Shown: positions 1 through 9,537, numbered from the stretch's first letter. The stretch: 64,000 nt of DNA from Sphingopyxis sp. H115 (GCF_001468465.1 NZ_LNSA01000016.1:34124-98123), one strand, 5' to 3'. Translations and numbers: made by a program. The notes: generated by a model from the sequence alone, not told the origin.

Positions 1-1235
1 CGCATTTCGGTAAAGGCTTCGTGGCCCGGCGTATCGAGGAAAGTGATGACACTGCCGTCCTTCGCCTTCACCTGATAGGCGCCGATATGCTGGGTGATAC
101 CACCGGCTTCGCCCGCGACGACATTGGCGCCGCGCAGTGCGTCGAGCAGGCTCGTCTTGCCGTGATCGACATGCCCCATGATGGTGACTACCGGCGCGCG
201 CGGCTTGAGCTGCGCTGCGTCGTCGACATCCTCGTCGTGGCGGATATCGATATCGGCTTCGCTGACGCGCTTGATCTCGTGCCCGAATTCGGTGACGAGA
301 AGCTCGGCGGTATCCTGGTCGATCGTCTGGTTGACGGTGACCGGCATGCCCATCTTGAACAGCGCTTTCACCAGGTCGGCGCCTTTTTCGGCCATGCGGT
401 TCGCCAGTTCCTGCACCGTAATCGTGTCGGGCACGACGACTTCGCGGACCTGCTTTTCGCGCGGCCCCGACGAGGTCATGTGCGAACGCTTTTCCTTTTC
501 GCGCGCGCGCTTCAGCGCCGCGAGGCTGCGCGCGCGAGCGCCCTCGTCCTCGTTGAGCGCACGCGTGACGGTCAGCTTGCCCGACTGGCGGCGATTGTCG
601 GTGCCGCGGGCAGCCTTCGGTTCGGGGCGCTTGGGTTCGGGACGCTTCGGCGCCTCCACCGGGGTAAAGCGGCGCGGAGCTGGAGCCGCGCTCGCCGCCG
701 GACGCGGCGCAGCGGGAGCGGCTTCGTCACGCGCTTCGGCCGCCGGCGCTTCGGCGACAGGTTCGGCGGCGGCCGCAGCGGGTGCCGGTTCGGCCGCCTT
801 GGCGGCAGCCTGTTCCTGACGCGCTTCAGCGCGCGCCTTTTCTTCCTCGGCGGCCCGGGCACGCGCGGCTTCGTCGCGGCGGCGATTTTCCTCGAGCGCC
901 GCCATGCGCGCTTCCTCCGCCTCGCGGAGCAGTTGCGCCTGGCGTTCCTGACGCGTCATCAGGCTGTCATTCTCGCTCGCCCGCGGCGCGACCGGCTTCG
1001 GAGCGGGCGCCGGGGCGGGAGCCGGTGCGGGTGCCGGAGCGGCCTCGACCTCTTCGGCCTCGGGTGCCGGCGCAGCTTCACCCGGACGGCCGATCACGCG
1101 GCGACGCTTCACCTCGACCACCACCGTGTTGCGACGGCCATGGCTGAATTGCTGCTGCACCTGTCCGGCCTCGACCGTCCGCTTCAGCCCAAGGGGCTTG
1201 CGGGTAAGGGTCGGCTTGTCCTGTTCGTCACTCAT
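1..1235 (-). CDS. infB: Translation initiation factor IF-2, 5' part (cut by window edge)
   Basis: IF-2 is the GTPase that brings initiator tRNA to the 30S subunit and promotes subunit joining. The reading frame starts with ATG at 1235 ([19 protein letters not shown]) and leaves the window at base 1. The first ~100 residues carry basic IF2 N-terminal sequence, followed by a long Ala/Pro/Glu/Arg-rich linker to about residue 200, typical of alphaproteobacterial IF-2. The GTPase P-loop GHVDHGKTS is read at about 142-176 (residue ~354) and the G3 motif DTPGH at about 22-40. The remaining G domain and domains II-IV lie outside. It is the last visible gene of the leftward rimP-nusA-ylxR-infB operon, 17 bases after the ylxR stop. 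Identification is secure; only completeness is unknown. Confidence 0.97.
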   Translation of the reverse strand, partial: MSDEQDKPTLTRKPLGLKRTVEAGQVQQQFSHGRRNTVVVEVKRRRVIGRPGEAAPAPEAEEVEAAPAPAPAPAPAPAPKPVAPRASENDSLMTRQERQAQLLREAEEARMAALEENRRRDEAARARAAEEEKARAEARQEQAAAKAAEPAPAAAAAEPVAEAPAAEARDEAAPAAPRPAASAAPAPRRFTPVEAPKRPEPKRPEPKAARGTDNRRQSGKLTVTRALNEDEGARARSLAALKRAREKEKRSHMTSSGPREKQVREVVVPDTITVQELANRMAEKGADLVKALFKMGMPVTVNQTIDQDTAELLVTEFGHEIKRVSEADIDIRHDEDVDDAAQLKPRAPVVTIMGHVDHGKTSLLDALRGANVVAGEAGGITQHIGAYQVKAKDGSVITFLDTPGHEAFTEM

Positions 1236-1252
1236 CGAAAACCATCATTCCT

Positions 1253-2023
1253 TCAAAACGCGTCCGAAGCGGCGGTGCCAGCTGGCGCCGTCCCTGTTTT
1301 TTCCTCGCCGGCGGGCGGCGAGGCGTGCGGATCGGAATCGCGGTTGGCCGCGTCCCTACTCCATCCTGTGAAAAACTGCCAGCGGCTCAAATGCGCCAGC
1401 ACCCTGTCCGCCGCGCGGGCGTCGGTAATCGCCAGATGCACCGCATTCTCGCGGCCCAATGCCATAGATAGGGTGCCGCGGTCCACCGGCAAGACCAGTC
1501 CCTCGCGTCCCGACCCTTCGGCATCGTCGCCGACGCGCCACGCCTGCGCCAGTTTCTTGCGGCCGTCCTCACCCGCGTCGCTGGCATGGAGAAGCAGGCG
1601 GACCTGCCCCTTGCGCGCCGCCGTTTCGATCTTCTCATTGCCGCTGATCAGCGTGCCCGATCGCGATTCCAGCCCGAGCCGGTCGAGCGTCGCACGCTGG
1701 AGCTGTGCCTCGATACGCGCGCCGAGATCGTCGGGGATCGCGATATGGCTTTCGTGCAGCGCGCGCGCGAGCCCGCCTTTCAGCTTGCCCTTGGTTTGCG
1801 CAGCCTCAAGCTCGGCGCGCGACACGCCGATCCACGCGCCGCGGCCCGGCGCCTTGCCATGCACGTCGGGGGCGATGCTGCCGTCGGGGCCGAGCGCCAG
1901 GCGCACAAGCCGCTCCGCCGGCGAAACATCGCCGGTGATTACACAGCGCCGCTCGGGCACATGCTGGCCGCGCCCCTTTGCGCGGTCGGTTTCGGTCAGC
2001 TGATCATTGCGCGGGGTCCGCAT
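1253..2023 (-). CDS. ylxR: YlxR/DUF448 RNA-binding protein with L7Ae-like C-terminal half
   Basis: A 256-residue protein between nusA and infB, the usual place for ylxR. The N-terminal domain has the DUF448 signature ERRCVITG (residues ~24-31) and the later GRGAWI motif. The C-terminal half (~residues 110-220) resembles the L7Ae/L30e fold that alphaproteobacteria fuse to YlxR. Its cellular role is poorly defined; RNA binding linked to ribosome or transcription function is the family inference. I chose the ATG at 2023, which lies 20 bases inside the end of nusA and precedes the YlxR domain. An upstream extension of the same frame to 2188 only reads nusA in another phase. The last ~40 residues are Ala/Thr/Glu-rich and probably disordered. 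Confidence 0.9.
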   Translation of the reverse strand: MRTPRNDQLTETDRAKGRGQHVPERRCVITGDVSPAERLVRLALGPDGSIAPDVHGKAPGRGAWIGVSRAELEAAQTKGKLKGGLARALHESHIAIPDDLGARIEAQLQRATLDRLGLESRSGTLISGNEKIETAARKGQVRLLLHASDAGEDGRKKLAQAWRVGDDAEGSGREGLVLPVDRGTLSMALGRENAVHLAITDARAADRVLAHLSRWQFFTGWSRDAANRDSDPHASPPAGEEKTGTAPAGTAASDAF

Positions 2024-3656
2024 CGGCGGCCTCCCCGGTTTGCGGCTCTGCCGCGGGCTCGGCTTCGGCAGGCGCAGCCGCTTCGGGCTCATCGTCGAAC
2101 CAGTGCGCACGCGCCGCCATGATGATCTCGTTGCCCTGCTCTTCGCTGAGGCCATATTCGCCAAGCACGCCGCCCTTGTCCTCGGCACGCTCGCTGCGCG
2201 CCGGGCCGCGGCGATTGTCCTGGCGCTTCTTCGCGATCAGCTCGTCAGTCGCCAGGTCGGCGAGGTCGTCGAGCGTCTTGATCCCCGCCTTGCCAAGCAC
2301 AACGAGCATCGCTTCGGTCAGGTGCGGGATATCGGCGAGCGCATCTTCGACGCCCAGTTCGCGGCGTTCCTGGCGCGACGCTTCCTCGCGGCGCTCGAGC
2401 CCTTCGGCGGCGCGGCTCTGCAGTTCCTGCGCCAGCTCCTCGTCGAAGCCTTCGATGCTTGCGAGTTCGTCGATGCCGACATAGGCGACTTCCTCGAGTT
2501 CGCCGAAGCCTTCGGCGACGAGCAGCTGTGCGAGCGTTTCGTCGACGTCGAGTTCTTCCTGGAACATCGTCGAGCGTTCGACGAATTCGCGCTGGCGCTT
2601 CTCGCTCGCGTCGGCCTCGGTCATGATGTCGATCTGGCTGCCGGTGAGCTGGCTGGCGAGACGGACATTCTGGCCGCGGCGGCCGATGGCGAGGCTCAGC
2701 TGGTCGTCGGGAACGACGACTTCGATGCGGCTGTCATCCTCGTCGATCACGACGCGCTGCACCGTTGCCGGCTGGAGCGCGTTGACGACGAAGGTCGCCG
2801 TGTCTTCCGACCAGGGAATGATGTCGATCTTTTCGCCCTGCATTTCCTGGACGACCGCTTGCACGCGACTGCCCTTCATGCCGACGCACGCGCCGACGGG
2901 GTCGATCGAGCCGTCGTAGCTGATGACGCCGATCTTGGCGCGCGAACCCGGGTCGCGGGCGGCGGCCTTGATCTCGATGATGCCGTCATAGATTTCGGGC
3001 ACTTCCTGCGCGAACAGCTTTTTCATGAAATCGGGGTGGGCGCGCGACAGGAAAATCTGCGGACCGCGCGTTTCGCTGCGCACCGACAAGATCAGCGCGC
3101 GGACGCGGTCGCCGACGCGCATCAGTTCGCGCGGAATCTGCTGGTCGCGGCGGATCACGCCCTCGGCGCGGCCAAGGTTGACGACGATATGACCAAATTC
3201 GACCGACTTCACGACGCCAGTGATGATCTCGCCCGCGCGGTCCTTGAATTCGGCATATTGACGCTCGCGATCGGCTTCGCGCACCTTCTGGAAGATCACC
3301 TGCTTCGCCGACTGTGCATCGATGCGGCCCAGGTCGACCGCGGGCAGCGGATCGACGATGAAGTCGCCAATTTTGGCGTCCTTCTGCAGCTTCTGACCGG
3401 CAGCCAGGTCGACCTGCTTGAAATAATCCTCGACCTGCTCGACGACCTCGACGACGCGCCACAGGCGAAGATCGCCGGTCTGCGGGTCGAGCTTGGCCCG
3501 GATGTCGTTCTCGGCGCCGTAGCGCGCGCGCGCGGCGCGCTGGATCGCTTCCTCGATCGCCTCGATGACGATGGCTTTGTCGATCATCTTCTCGCTGGCG
3601 ACGCTGTTGGCAATCGCGAGCAGCTCGGCCTTGTTAGCGGAAATGGCAGTGGCCAT
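2004..3656 (-). CDS. nusA: Transcription termination/antitermination factor NusA
   Basis: NusA binds RNA polymerase and nascent RNA to control pausing, termination and antitermination. The 550 residues show the expected order: N-terminal RNAP-binding domain (1-~125), S1 domain (~140-205, with GEIITGVVKSVEFGHIVVNL), two KH domains (VGACVGMKGSRVQAV and LSLAIGRRGQNVRLA), then two helix-hairpin-helix acidic repeats (around AEGFGELEEVAYVGIDEL and LGKAGIKTLDDLADL). It ends in an acidic Ala/Glu/Pro tail. The C-terminal repeats match the longer NusA form of proteobacteria. The start ATG overlaps the rimP stop by one base (TGATG), so translation is probably coupled. The 3' end overlaps the ylxR start by 20 bases. 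Confidence 0.98.
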   Translation of the reverse strand: MATAISANKAELLAIANSVASEKMIDKAIVIEAIEEAIQRAARARYGAENDIRAKLDPQTGDLRLWRVVEVVEQVEDYFKQVDLAAGQKLQKDAKIGDFIVDPLPAVDLGRIDAQSAKQVIFQKVREADRERQYAEFKDRAGEIITGVVKSVEFGHIVVNLGRAEGVIRRDQQIPRELMRVGDRVRALILSVRSETRGPQIFLSRAHPDFMKKLFAQEVPEIYDGIIEIKAAARDPGSRAKIGVISYDGSIDPVGACVGMKGSRVQAVVQEMQGEKIDIIPWSEDTATFVVNALQPATVQRVVIDEDDSRIEVVVPDDQLSLAIGRRGQNVRLASQLTGSQIDIMTEADASEKRQREFVERSTMFQEELDVDETLAQLLVAEGFGELEEVAYVGIDELASIEGFDEELAQELQSRAAEGLERREEASRQERRELGVEDALADIPHLTEAMLVVLGKAGIKTLDDLADLATDELIAKKRQDNRRGPARSERAEDKGGVLGEYGLSEEQGNEIIMAARAHWFDDEPEAAAPAEAEPAAEPQTGEAADADPAQ

Positions 3657-4207
3657 CAGTCCTGTCCTTCTTCTTCCATTTCGTCGGCGCCCTCGATCGA
3701 GAGCGGGACGGTTGCGGCAATCAATTTGTCGGTGAGAACGAGCTTGGCCGTGTCGATCGCATCGAACGGCAGCTTGTGCTCCACCCCTTCCTTGTCCGAA
3801 ATCGTCACGACATCGCCGTCGATACCGACGAGCGTGCCGTTGAAGCGCTGGCGCCCGGCCAGCTTTTCCTTCAGCGCCACTTTCGCCTCATGCCCCGCCC
3901 AGTCGGCGAAGTCGGCGCGGCGCGTCAGCGGCCGGTCGATGCCGGGCGACGAGACTTCGAGCCGGTAGGCGATCTCGATCGGGTCCTTGCCCGCCTCTTC
4001 GAGTGCGTCGAGCTTCTCCGAAATGCGGCGCGACAGGTCGGCACAATCGTCGATCGTCAGCTGGCGCGTGTCGGGGCGTTCGGCCATCACCTGCAAGGTG
4101 GGGTCGCTCTCGCCGCCGAAGAAGGCTACGCGAACGAGCGCCAGGCCCATCGCCTCGGCTTCGGGCGCGATGATTGCGTTAAGGGCGTCGAAATCGACCA
4201 ATATCAT
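3656..4207 (-). CDS. rimP: Ribosome maturation factor RimP
   Basis: RimP assists maturation of the 30S subunit. The 183-residue product has the N-terminal RimP domain (IIAPEAEAMGLALVRVAF, then DCADLSRRISEKLD and the conserved YRLEVSSPGIDRPL at ~105-118). The C-terminal SH3-like domain is at ~120-170. It is the first gene of the operon and overlaps nusA by one base. The ATG at 4207 has little obvious Shine-Dalgarno sequence. The conserved region starts almost at once, so a later start is unlikely. The acidic C-terminal tail (EGADEMEEEGQD) is a lineage feature. Confidence 0.95.
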   Translation of the reverse strand: MILVDFDALNAIIAPEAEAMGLALVRVAFFGGESDPTLQVMAERPDTRQLTIDDCADLSRRISEKLDALEEAGKDPIEIAYRLEVSSPGIDRPLTRRADFADWAGHEAKVALKEKLAGRQRFNGTLVGIDGDVVTISDKEGVEHKLPFDAIDTAKLVLTDKLIAATVPLSIEGADEMEEEGQD

Positions 4208-4301
4208 TCCAATCCAGATGACCAGAAAGCATGTGAGTATAGCCGCCGCGGCCCGCGGCCCCGACGTCCCAACTGGCTAACCATGTCAAGAAGTAGGGCC
4301 G

Positions 4302-4330
4302 CATATAGGCGCGTGACGGTGAGTCGGCAA
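4302..4330 (-). promoter_or_regulatory. Predicted housekeeping promoter of the rimP-nusA-ylxR-infB operon
   Basis: Read leftward, TTGCCG (4330-4325) is separated by exactly 17 bases from TATATG (4307-4302). This would give a start near 4295 and an ~88-base leader before rimP. It is the best sigma-70-like match between the divergent rimP and cell-wall hydrolase genes. A nearby TTGACA (4289-4284, leftward) has no acceptable -10. Prediction from sequence only. Confidence 0.45.
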
Positions 4331-4459
4331 GGGGGAATGGCGTCCGCGGCGGATCCCCCGATACGACTTGAAACATTTTGTTGGCGTTTCGGCGTATAAG
4401 GCGGACTGGCCCGCTCTGCGCGAATCGCGCGTGGAGCCCCACCGGAATGTAACGCACAT

Positions 4460-5587
4460 ATGAAGCCCGAATTGACTCTGACCGCCCGATCGACATGGCG
4501 CGACCCGGTGCCGGAAAAGCCGGTGGGGCCGGGCCGTGCATTCTGGGCCGCGATTATCGCGGTGGTCGCGGTCGCCTGTCTCGCCTTCCTGCTGTCGAGC
4601 GGACAGCTTCGCGCACCGGCTGTCTTTGGGCCTTACAGCGTGTCGGTCCCGCTTGATTTCAAGGCTTATGACCCCGAACGCTGGGCGATCATGAACGCCG
4701 AGGATTATGAGGCGGCGCTGAAGATCGATCCGACGCTGCCCGATCCGGCAAGCGTGGATTATGGCGATGCGACCGCGATGCCCCCGGACGACCCCGCGCT
4801 TCTGCGCGAGGAAGCCTTTGTGGGGCCGCCCGCAAAACCCTATATTTTCCGGGGACTGACTGCGCTCGACCGCGAACGGGCGCATTATTGCCTGACCGCC
4901 GCCATCTATTATGAAGCGGCGTCGGAAACCGACGACGGGATGCGCGGCGTCGCGCAGACGGTCATCAATCGCGTCCGCCACCCGAGTTTTCCAAACACCG
5001 TATGCGGCGTCGTTTTCCAGGGGTCGCAGCGCGCCGGCGTGTGCCAATTCACCTTCAGCTGCGACGGCGCGATGGCGCGCGCGCCCGAGCGGCGAAACTG
5101 GCTGCGCGCAAGCCGCGTTGCCTCGGCGGCGCTTGGCGGCTTTGTCTTTCCGAAGGTCGGGCTTGCCACCCATTATCACACGCAGGCGATCTGGCCGCGC
5201 TGGGGCAAGAGCCTGGTGATGACCAACATCGTCGGCGCGCATATCTTTCACCGCTGGCGCGGGCGCTGGGGGATGCCCGACGCGTTTCGCGCGCCCTATC
5301 CGGGCCGCGAGCCGGTCCCCGGCCCCTATCTGCCGATAGCGCAACAGCTTGCCATTCTGAAGGGTCAGGGCCTTACCCCCGGCGCCGGCCCGGCCCCGAT
5401 GCTCGCGGGCCCCGCCGCGCCGCTGCCCGACGCCGGTCCGGCACCACTGCCCGGGGCGATGACGCCTGCCGTAACGCCCACGCCCGCCCCGCCGCCGGTC
5501 GCCGCGCCGACCTACACCGACCCGCGGCTCAACCAGTCGGGCCGGATCCGCGAAGAATTCAGCAAGAGCGGGGAGTGGAAAGGCTGA
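4460..5587 (+). CDS. Membrane-anchored cell wall hydrolase (SleB/Hydrolase_2 family)
   Basis: A 375-residue protein with one N-terminal membrane anchor (~28-48), a spacer, and a SleB/CwlJ-type domain at ~140-265. The family hydrolyses peptidoglycan glycan strands; many members act as lytic transglycosylases. The domain shows the catalytic-glutamate segment AAIYYEAASE (Glu152), the QTVINRVRHPSFPNTVCGVVFQG block, CQFTFSCDG and ATHYHT. All of these fit the conserved pattern of the family in alphaproteobacteria. The last ~80 residues are a Pro/Ala-rich tail, probably periplasmic and disordered. The inference is an inner-membrane-anchored periplasmic wall-remodelling enzyme. It is divergent from rimP and monocistronic as far as the sequence shows. 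Confidence 0.88.
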   Translation: MKPELTLTARSTWRDPVPEKPVGPGRAFWAAIIAVVAVACLAFLLSSGQLRAPAVFGPYSVSVPLDFKAYDPERWAIMNAEDYEAALKIDPTLPDPASVDYGDATAMPPDDPALLREEAFVGPPAKPYIFRGLTALDRERAHYCLTAAIYYEAASETDDGMRGVAQTVINRVRHPSFPNTVCGVVFQGSQRAGVCQFTFSCDGAMARAPERRNWLRASRVASAALGGFVFPKVGLATHYHTQAIWPRWGKSLVMTNIVGAHIFHRWRGRWGMPDAFRAPYPGREPVPGPYLPIAQQLAILKGQGLTPGAGPAPMLAGPAAPLPDAGPAPLPGAMTPAVTPTPAPPPVAAPTYTDPRLNQSGRIREEFSKSGEWKG

Positions 5588-5630
5588 GCCTTTCGGCCTA
5601 GGCTCCCCCGCATCTTCAGGGGAGGCCATC

Positions 5631-6017
5631 ATGGGACATGTCAAAGGCATCGGTGGACTGTTTTTCCGGGCGCGCGATCCCGAGGCGCTCGCCGCCTGGT
5701 ATCGCGAACGGCTGGGCGTCGGCGGCGGGTGCAACGCCGACGACAGCGTGCCGCCGAACGAGTGGGTCTGGAACGTTACCGCTGGACCGCTGGTCTTTTC
5801 GCCGTTCAAGGCCGACACCGACTATTTCGCCGCCGACCGTCAGTTCATGATCAACCTGCGCGTCGATGATCTCGACGCCGTGCTGGCCCCGTTTCGCGAG
5901 GCCGGCAGCGAAATCATCACCAAGGCCGAATGGGACGATCCGGCGATCGGCCGCTTCGCGCGCGTCCACGACCCCGAAGGCAATCCGATCGAGCTTTGGG
6001 AGCCGCCGGAAAGCTGA
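5631..6017 (+). CDS. VOC family protein (glyoxalase/bleomycin-resistance fold)
   Basis: A 128-residue single-domain protein with the VOC pattern: GIGGLFFRARDPEALAAWYRERLGV at the start, then FMINLRVDDLDAVLAPFREAG, and the C-terminal HDPEGNPIELWEPP containing the metal-site Glu. The fold covers glyoxalases, extradiol dioxygenases and resistance proteins, so the substrate cannot be named. A clear ribosome binding site (GGGGAGG) lies just before the ATG. It follows the wall hydrolase by 43 bases in the same direction; a functional link is not evident. Confidence 0.85.
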   Translation: MGHVKGIGGLFFRARDPEALAAWYRERLGVGGGCNADDSVPPNEWVWNVTAGPLVFSPFKADTDYFAADRQFMINLRVDDLDAVLAPFREAGSEIITKAEWDDPAIGRFARVHDPEGNPIELWEPPES

Positions 6018-6075
6018 TGCTCTTGTCTGACTAAAGCCAAACGCGGCACCGGCCTTCCGCGGCAGGCAAAGAATA

Positions 6076-7788
6076 TTACCTGCCTTGGCTGCGCCAGCGC
6101 TTGACCACGCGCTCCAGGATTTCGACCTCGCCGCCGGTTTCGCGCCACAGCTTCGAAAAGAGCGGATCGCTCGACGCCGGCCGCTTTTCCTCTTCCAGTG
6201 TGTCGAGATAGACGCGGATCGGGATCGACACGCCCTCGCCGCAGACGATGCATTCGCGGTTGCGCAGCGCCGGGATCGAATCGATGAAGCCGCGCGCGCC
6301 TTCGGGCATCGCCGCCTTCACGAAATGCTGGTCGCGCTCGTTGTTGAGGCGCATCGAGATAATCGTGCCGCACTGCGACAGCACGCCTTCGGCAAGATCC
6401 GACGGGCGCTGGGTGATGAGCCCCAGCGAAACGCCATATTTGCGGCCTTCCTTGGCAATCCGCTCGAGGATCTTGCGCACCGCCTGCCCGGTCCCGATGT
6501 CCTTCGAGGGGATATAGCGGTGCGCTTCTTCGCAGACGAGCAGGATCGGGCGCTGCGGTTCGCCGCGCGACCAGATCGCATAGTCGAAGGTCAGGCGCGA
6601 CAGGACCGCGACGACGACCCCCGTGATGTCCGACGGCACACCCGACACATCGATTATCGAAATCGGCCGGCCGTCCGACGGCAGGCGGAAAATCTTGCCG
6701 AGGAAATTCGCCATGGTGTCGGCGACAAGCATGCCCGAGAACATGAAATTATAGCGCGGGTCGGCGCGCATTTCCTCGATCTTGCCCTTGATGCGCATGA
6801 AGGGCGCCGACGAAGTCGCCTTGTCGAGCTTGCCCATCTCGTTCTGCAGGATGTTGAGCAGGTCGGAGAGCAGATAGGGGATCGGCGAGTCGACCGTGAT
6901 CTTGCTCATGCCTTCGGCGAGCCGGTTCTTGGTCCGCGCCTGCAGCAGGCAGCGCGCGAGCACGTCGCAGTCGGCCTGTCGATCGCGGCCCTCCGCGGTA
7001 ATGAAGACCTCGCAATGTTCCTCGAAATTCATCAGCCAATAGGGCATCGCCAGATTGTCGACGTCGAACAGCGCGCCGGTACCCTTGAAGGCAGCCGAAT
7101 ATTCGCCGTGCGGGTCGATCATCACGATATGGCCCTGCGGCGCGAGTTCGCAGATTTTGTGCAGGATCAGCGCGGCGCTGGTCGATTTACCCGTACCGGT
7201 CGAACCAAGCAGCGCGAAATGCTTTCCGAGCATCGCATCGACATAGAGCGAACCGCGAATATCCTTGGTCGGATAGACGGTGCCGATTTCGACATGCGCG
7301 CGTTCGTCGGCGGCGTATATCTGTTTGAGATCGGCGCTGGTCGCGGCGAAAACCTGGCTACCCGGAATCGGATAGCGGGTCACGCCGCGCCGGAAATTAT
7401 GGATACGCCCCGTGATCTTTTCCTCTTCGCCTTCGCCGAGGAAATCGATCGTTGCGACGATCAGGCCTTCGCCGCGCTCGTGCAGTTGCTGGTCGCGGAT
7501 ACTTGCGATCAGCCAGACATTGCCGACCCGCACCTTGACCTGCGCGCCGACCTGTCCCGCCATCGCCACGGCGGCGTCGCTGGATGTCGACAATTTGCCG
7601 ATCGTCTCGGCATCGAGCAAGATACGCGACGCCGATCCCGAAATGTCGATTACTTCGCCGATCATCAGGTCGTCGCGATGATGCGTGGTGACCGGCGCGA
7701 CCGGCGCCGCGATGCCTCCACCCGCAAGCCGAACATGCTGTACCGCTGTCGAATCCCCGGCGTTCAAGCCGCCGCCCTGCATATCCAT
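6076..7788 (-). CDS. HerA-like DUF87 P-loop ATPase
   Basis: A 570-residue member of the HerA/FtsK superfamily: a HAS-barrel-like N-terminal part (~40-180), then the DUF87 ATPase core with Walker A GSTGTGKST (~195-203), Walker B ILLVCEEAH and the sensor-like LITQRPSDLAEGVLSQCGT region. Archaeal HerA pumps DNA together with the NurA nuclease in end resection. Bacterial homologues are associated with DNA repair or defence, but no NurA-like nuclease lies next to this one. I chose ATG 7788 (MDMQGGG), preceded by GGCGGGGC, over an in-frame ATG at 7890 whose first 34 residues look noncoding. The downstream genes (from 7859 leftward) are upstream of it in transcription but not clearly related. Confidence 0.85.
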   Translation of the reverse strand: MDMQGGGLNAGDSTAVQHVRLAGGGIAAPVAPVTTHHRDDLMIGEVIDISGSASRILLDAETIGKLSTSSDAAVAMAGQVGAQVKVRVGNVWLIASIRDQQLHERGEGLIVATIDFLGEGEEEKITGRIHNFRRGVTRYPIPGSQVFAATSADLKQIYAADERAHVEIGTVYPTKDIRGSLYVDAMLGKHFALLGSTGTGKSTSAALILHKICELAPQGHIVMIDPHGEYSAAFKGTGALFDVDNLAMPYWLMNFEEHCEVFITAEGRDRQADCDVLARCLLQARTKNRLAEGMSKITVDSPIPYLLSDLLNILQNEMGKLDKATSSAPFMRIKGKIEEMRADPRYNFMFSGMLVADTMANFLGKIFRLPSDGRPISIIDVSGVPSDITGVVVAVLSRLTFDYAIWSRGEPQRPILLVCEEAHRYIPSKDIGTGQAVRKILERIAKEGRKYGVSLGLITQRPSDLAEGVLSQCGTIISMRLNNERDQHFVKAAMPEGARGFIDSIPALRNRECIVCGEGVSIPIRVYLDTLEEEKRPASSDPLFSKLWRETGGEVEILERVVKRWRSQGR

Positions 7789-7858
7789 CAATTTGCCCCG
7801 CCTATCATGGTCCCGGGCGCCGGTATCGCAGCTGAGGGTAAATATAGGCTGAAGGCGG

Positions 7859-8632
7859 TCAGCGCCGGCGGAATATGGCCGATGCACCATAACCGAGCAC
7901 GAGCGACAGAAGCACCGCGCTCAGCCCATACAGAAAGCCGTGGCGCTCCGCCGCGAGCGCGACGAAACGCTCGAAGCCGGCCTTGCGGATCTGGACATCG
8001 CGCGAGGCGACCGCAAGCACGCGGCCCCGGCTGATCAGATAGGTTTCGGCGCGATAGGTGCCGACAGGAACGCGCGCCGGAACGGGAATGCGCGCGCGAT
8101 AGAGCACGCCCTCGGTGATTTCGACCGCCGCCGGATTCTCATAGAACAGCCCGATCCGCCGATAGAGGTCGGTCAGCCCCGCCTCGAACCGCTCGAGTTT
8201 CTTCGCTTCGGAAAATCCGCTGGGCGACATCGACAGGTTGGCAAGCCCAAGTTCGAAGATCGCGGCGGTGCGCTCATCGACGATCTTGTCGATGGGGCGC
8301 GACGAACCGATCGCGTAAAATCCTGGCGAGGTGCGCAGGCGCAAGCTGTTCGCATTGACCCATATTCCTGCGACGCGCCGCTTTTCGCGCAGGATGATCG
8401 GCCGCACCGGCCCCTTCAGCACGACCACGATATCGGCGCGGTCGTTGGGAAGCCGCTGCCCGGGATAAAGGATCGCCCCGAACAGCAGCAATTCCTCGCC
8501 CGTAAAGCTGTACTGGATGTCGATGGCGCGGCTCGATACGTCGGGGACCAATCGCGGATCGGCCGCGTGCGCCGCGGTCGCCGGCAGCAGCGCCAGCGCG
8601 AGCCCGAGGATCAAGGCGCGCACTACGATCAC
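7859..8632 (-). CDS. Alph_Pro_TM family (TIGR02186) membrane protein
   Basis: A 257-residue protein with a cleavable signal (residues ~1-23, ending AAHA), a periplasmic beta-rich region, and one C-terminal membrane segment (~230-250). It matches the alphaproteobacterial TIGR02186/Alph_Pro_TM family of unknown function, including the FTGEELLLFGAI and VVVLKGPVRPIILREKRRVAGIW segments. Genes of this family are typically next to a TauE/SafE-type permease. Here the start overlaps the end of that permease gene by four bases (ATGA), so the two are co-translated. The family inference is an accessory subunit of the anion exporter. Confidence 0.85.
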   Translation of the reverse strand: MIVVRALILGLALALLPATAAHAADPRLVPDVSSRAIDIQYSFTGEELLLFGAILYPGQRLPNDRADIVVVLKGPVRPIILREKRRVAGIWVNANSLRLRTSPGFYAIGSSRPIDKIVDERTAAIFELGLANLSMSPSGFSEAKKLERFEAGLTDLYRRIGLFYENPAAVEITEGVLYRARIPVPARVPVGTYRAETYLISRGRVLAVASRDVQIRKAGFERFVALAAERHGFLYGLSAVLLSLVLGYGASAIFRRR

Positions 8633-9537
8633 TGGACCGTGTAGATTTCATCGGGACGGATGAAGAGATCGACCGCCATACGCAGCGCGACAAGCAACAC
8701 GATCACGGCGAGCGCCATGCGCAGATATTCGGGCTTCACCTTTTGCGCAAAGCGGGCGCCGAATTGCGCGCCGGTGACGCTGCCGAGCAGCAGCAGCCCC
8801 GCAAGCACGATATCGACTGCGCCCGTCGTCATGGCATGGACCATCGTCGTCGCGATAGTCACGAACAGGATCTGGAACAGCGACGTGCCGACGACCACCT
8901 GCGTCCCCATGCCCAGCAGATAGAGCATCGCGGGAACCATGATGAAGCCGCCGCCGACACCCAGCAGCATCGTCAGAACGCCGACCGCCATGCCCAGCAA
9001 GAGTGGCGCGAGCGGGGAGATATAGAGCCCCGACCGATAGAAACGCCAGCGCATCGGAAGGTTGGCAACCATCGGATGATGGCGCCGCTTGCGGGCCGGC
9101 GCCGGCAAGCCCGCGCGCGCCGCGCGCAACGCTGTCCATGCCTCGCGCGCCATCAGTCCGCCGACGGATCCGAGCAGCGCGACATAGAGGATGTTGATCA
9201 CGGTATCGATCTGCCCCCAGGCGGCCAGCAGTTCGAACAAGGCGGCGCCGAGCAGCGAACCGAGCAGCCCTCCGGCAACGAGCACCCAGCCCATGCGCAG
9301 GTCGACCCCGCCGCGTTCGAGATGCGCGAGCGCGCCCGACACGCTGGCGCCCGTCACCTGAGTCGCGGCCGATGCCGCCGCGACCGTGGGCGGGATACCG
9401 TAAAAGATCAGCAGCGGCGTGGTCAGGAAACCGCCGCCGACGCCGAACATGCCCGACAGGAATCCGACGCCGCCGCCAAGCAGCACGATGACCAGCGCGT
9501 TGACCGACAAATTGGCGACGGGAAGGTAAAGATCCAT
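8629..9537 (-). CDS. TauE/SafE family sulfite/organosulfonate exporter-type permease
   Basis: A 302-residue integral membrane protein with about eight hydrophobic segments and the duplicated glycine-rich signatures of the TauE/SafE family: GGGVGFLSGMFGVGGGFLTTPLL near the N-terminus and GMAVGVLTMLLGVGGGFIMVPAML in the second half. Members export sulfite, sulfoacetate or related anions, but substrates are rarely proven. It precedes and overlaps the Alph_Pro_TM gene. The ATG at 9537 starts directly before the first membrane segment. Confidence 0.9.
   Translation of the reverse strand: MDLYLPVANLSVNALVIVLLGGGVGFLSGMFGVGGGFLTTPLLIFYGIPPTVAAASAATQVTGASVSGALAHLERGGVDLRMGWVLVAGGLLGSLLGAALFELLAAWGQIDTVINILYVALLGSVGGLMAREAWTALRAARAGLPAPARKRRHHPMVANLPMRWRFYRSGLYISPLAPLLLGMAVGVLTMLLGVGGGFIMVPAMLYLLGMGTQVVVGTSLFQILFVTIATTMVHAMTTGAVDIVLAGLLLLGSVTGAQFGARFAQKVKPEYLRMALAVIVLLVALRMAVDLFIRPDEIYTVQ

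Noticed and set aside
4284..4289. TTGACA before rimP as the -35
   Set aside because: No acceptable -10 lies 16-18 bases away; the TTGCCG/TATATG pair is better.
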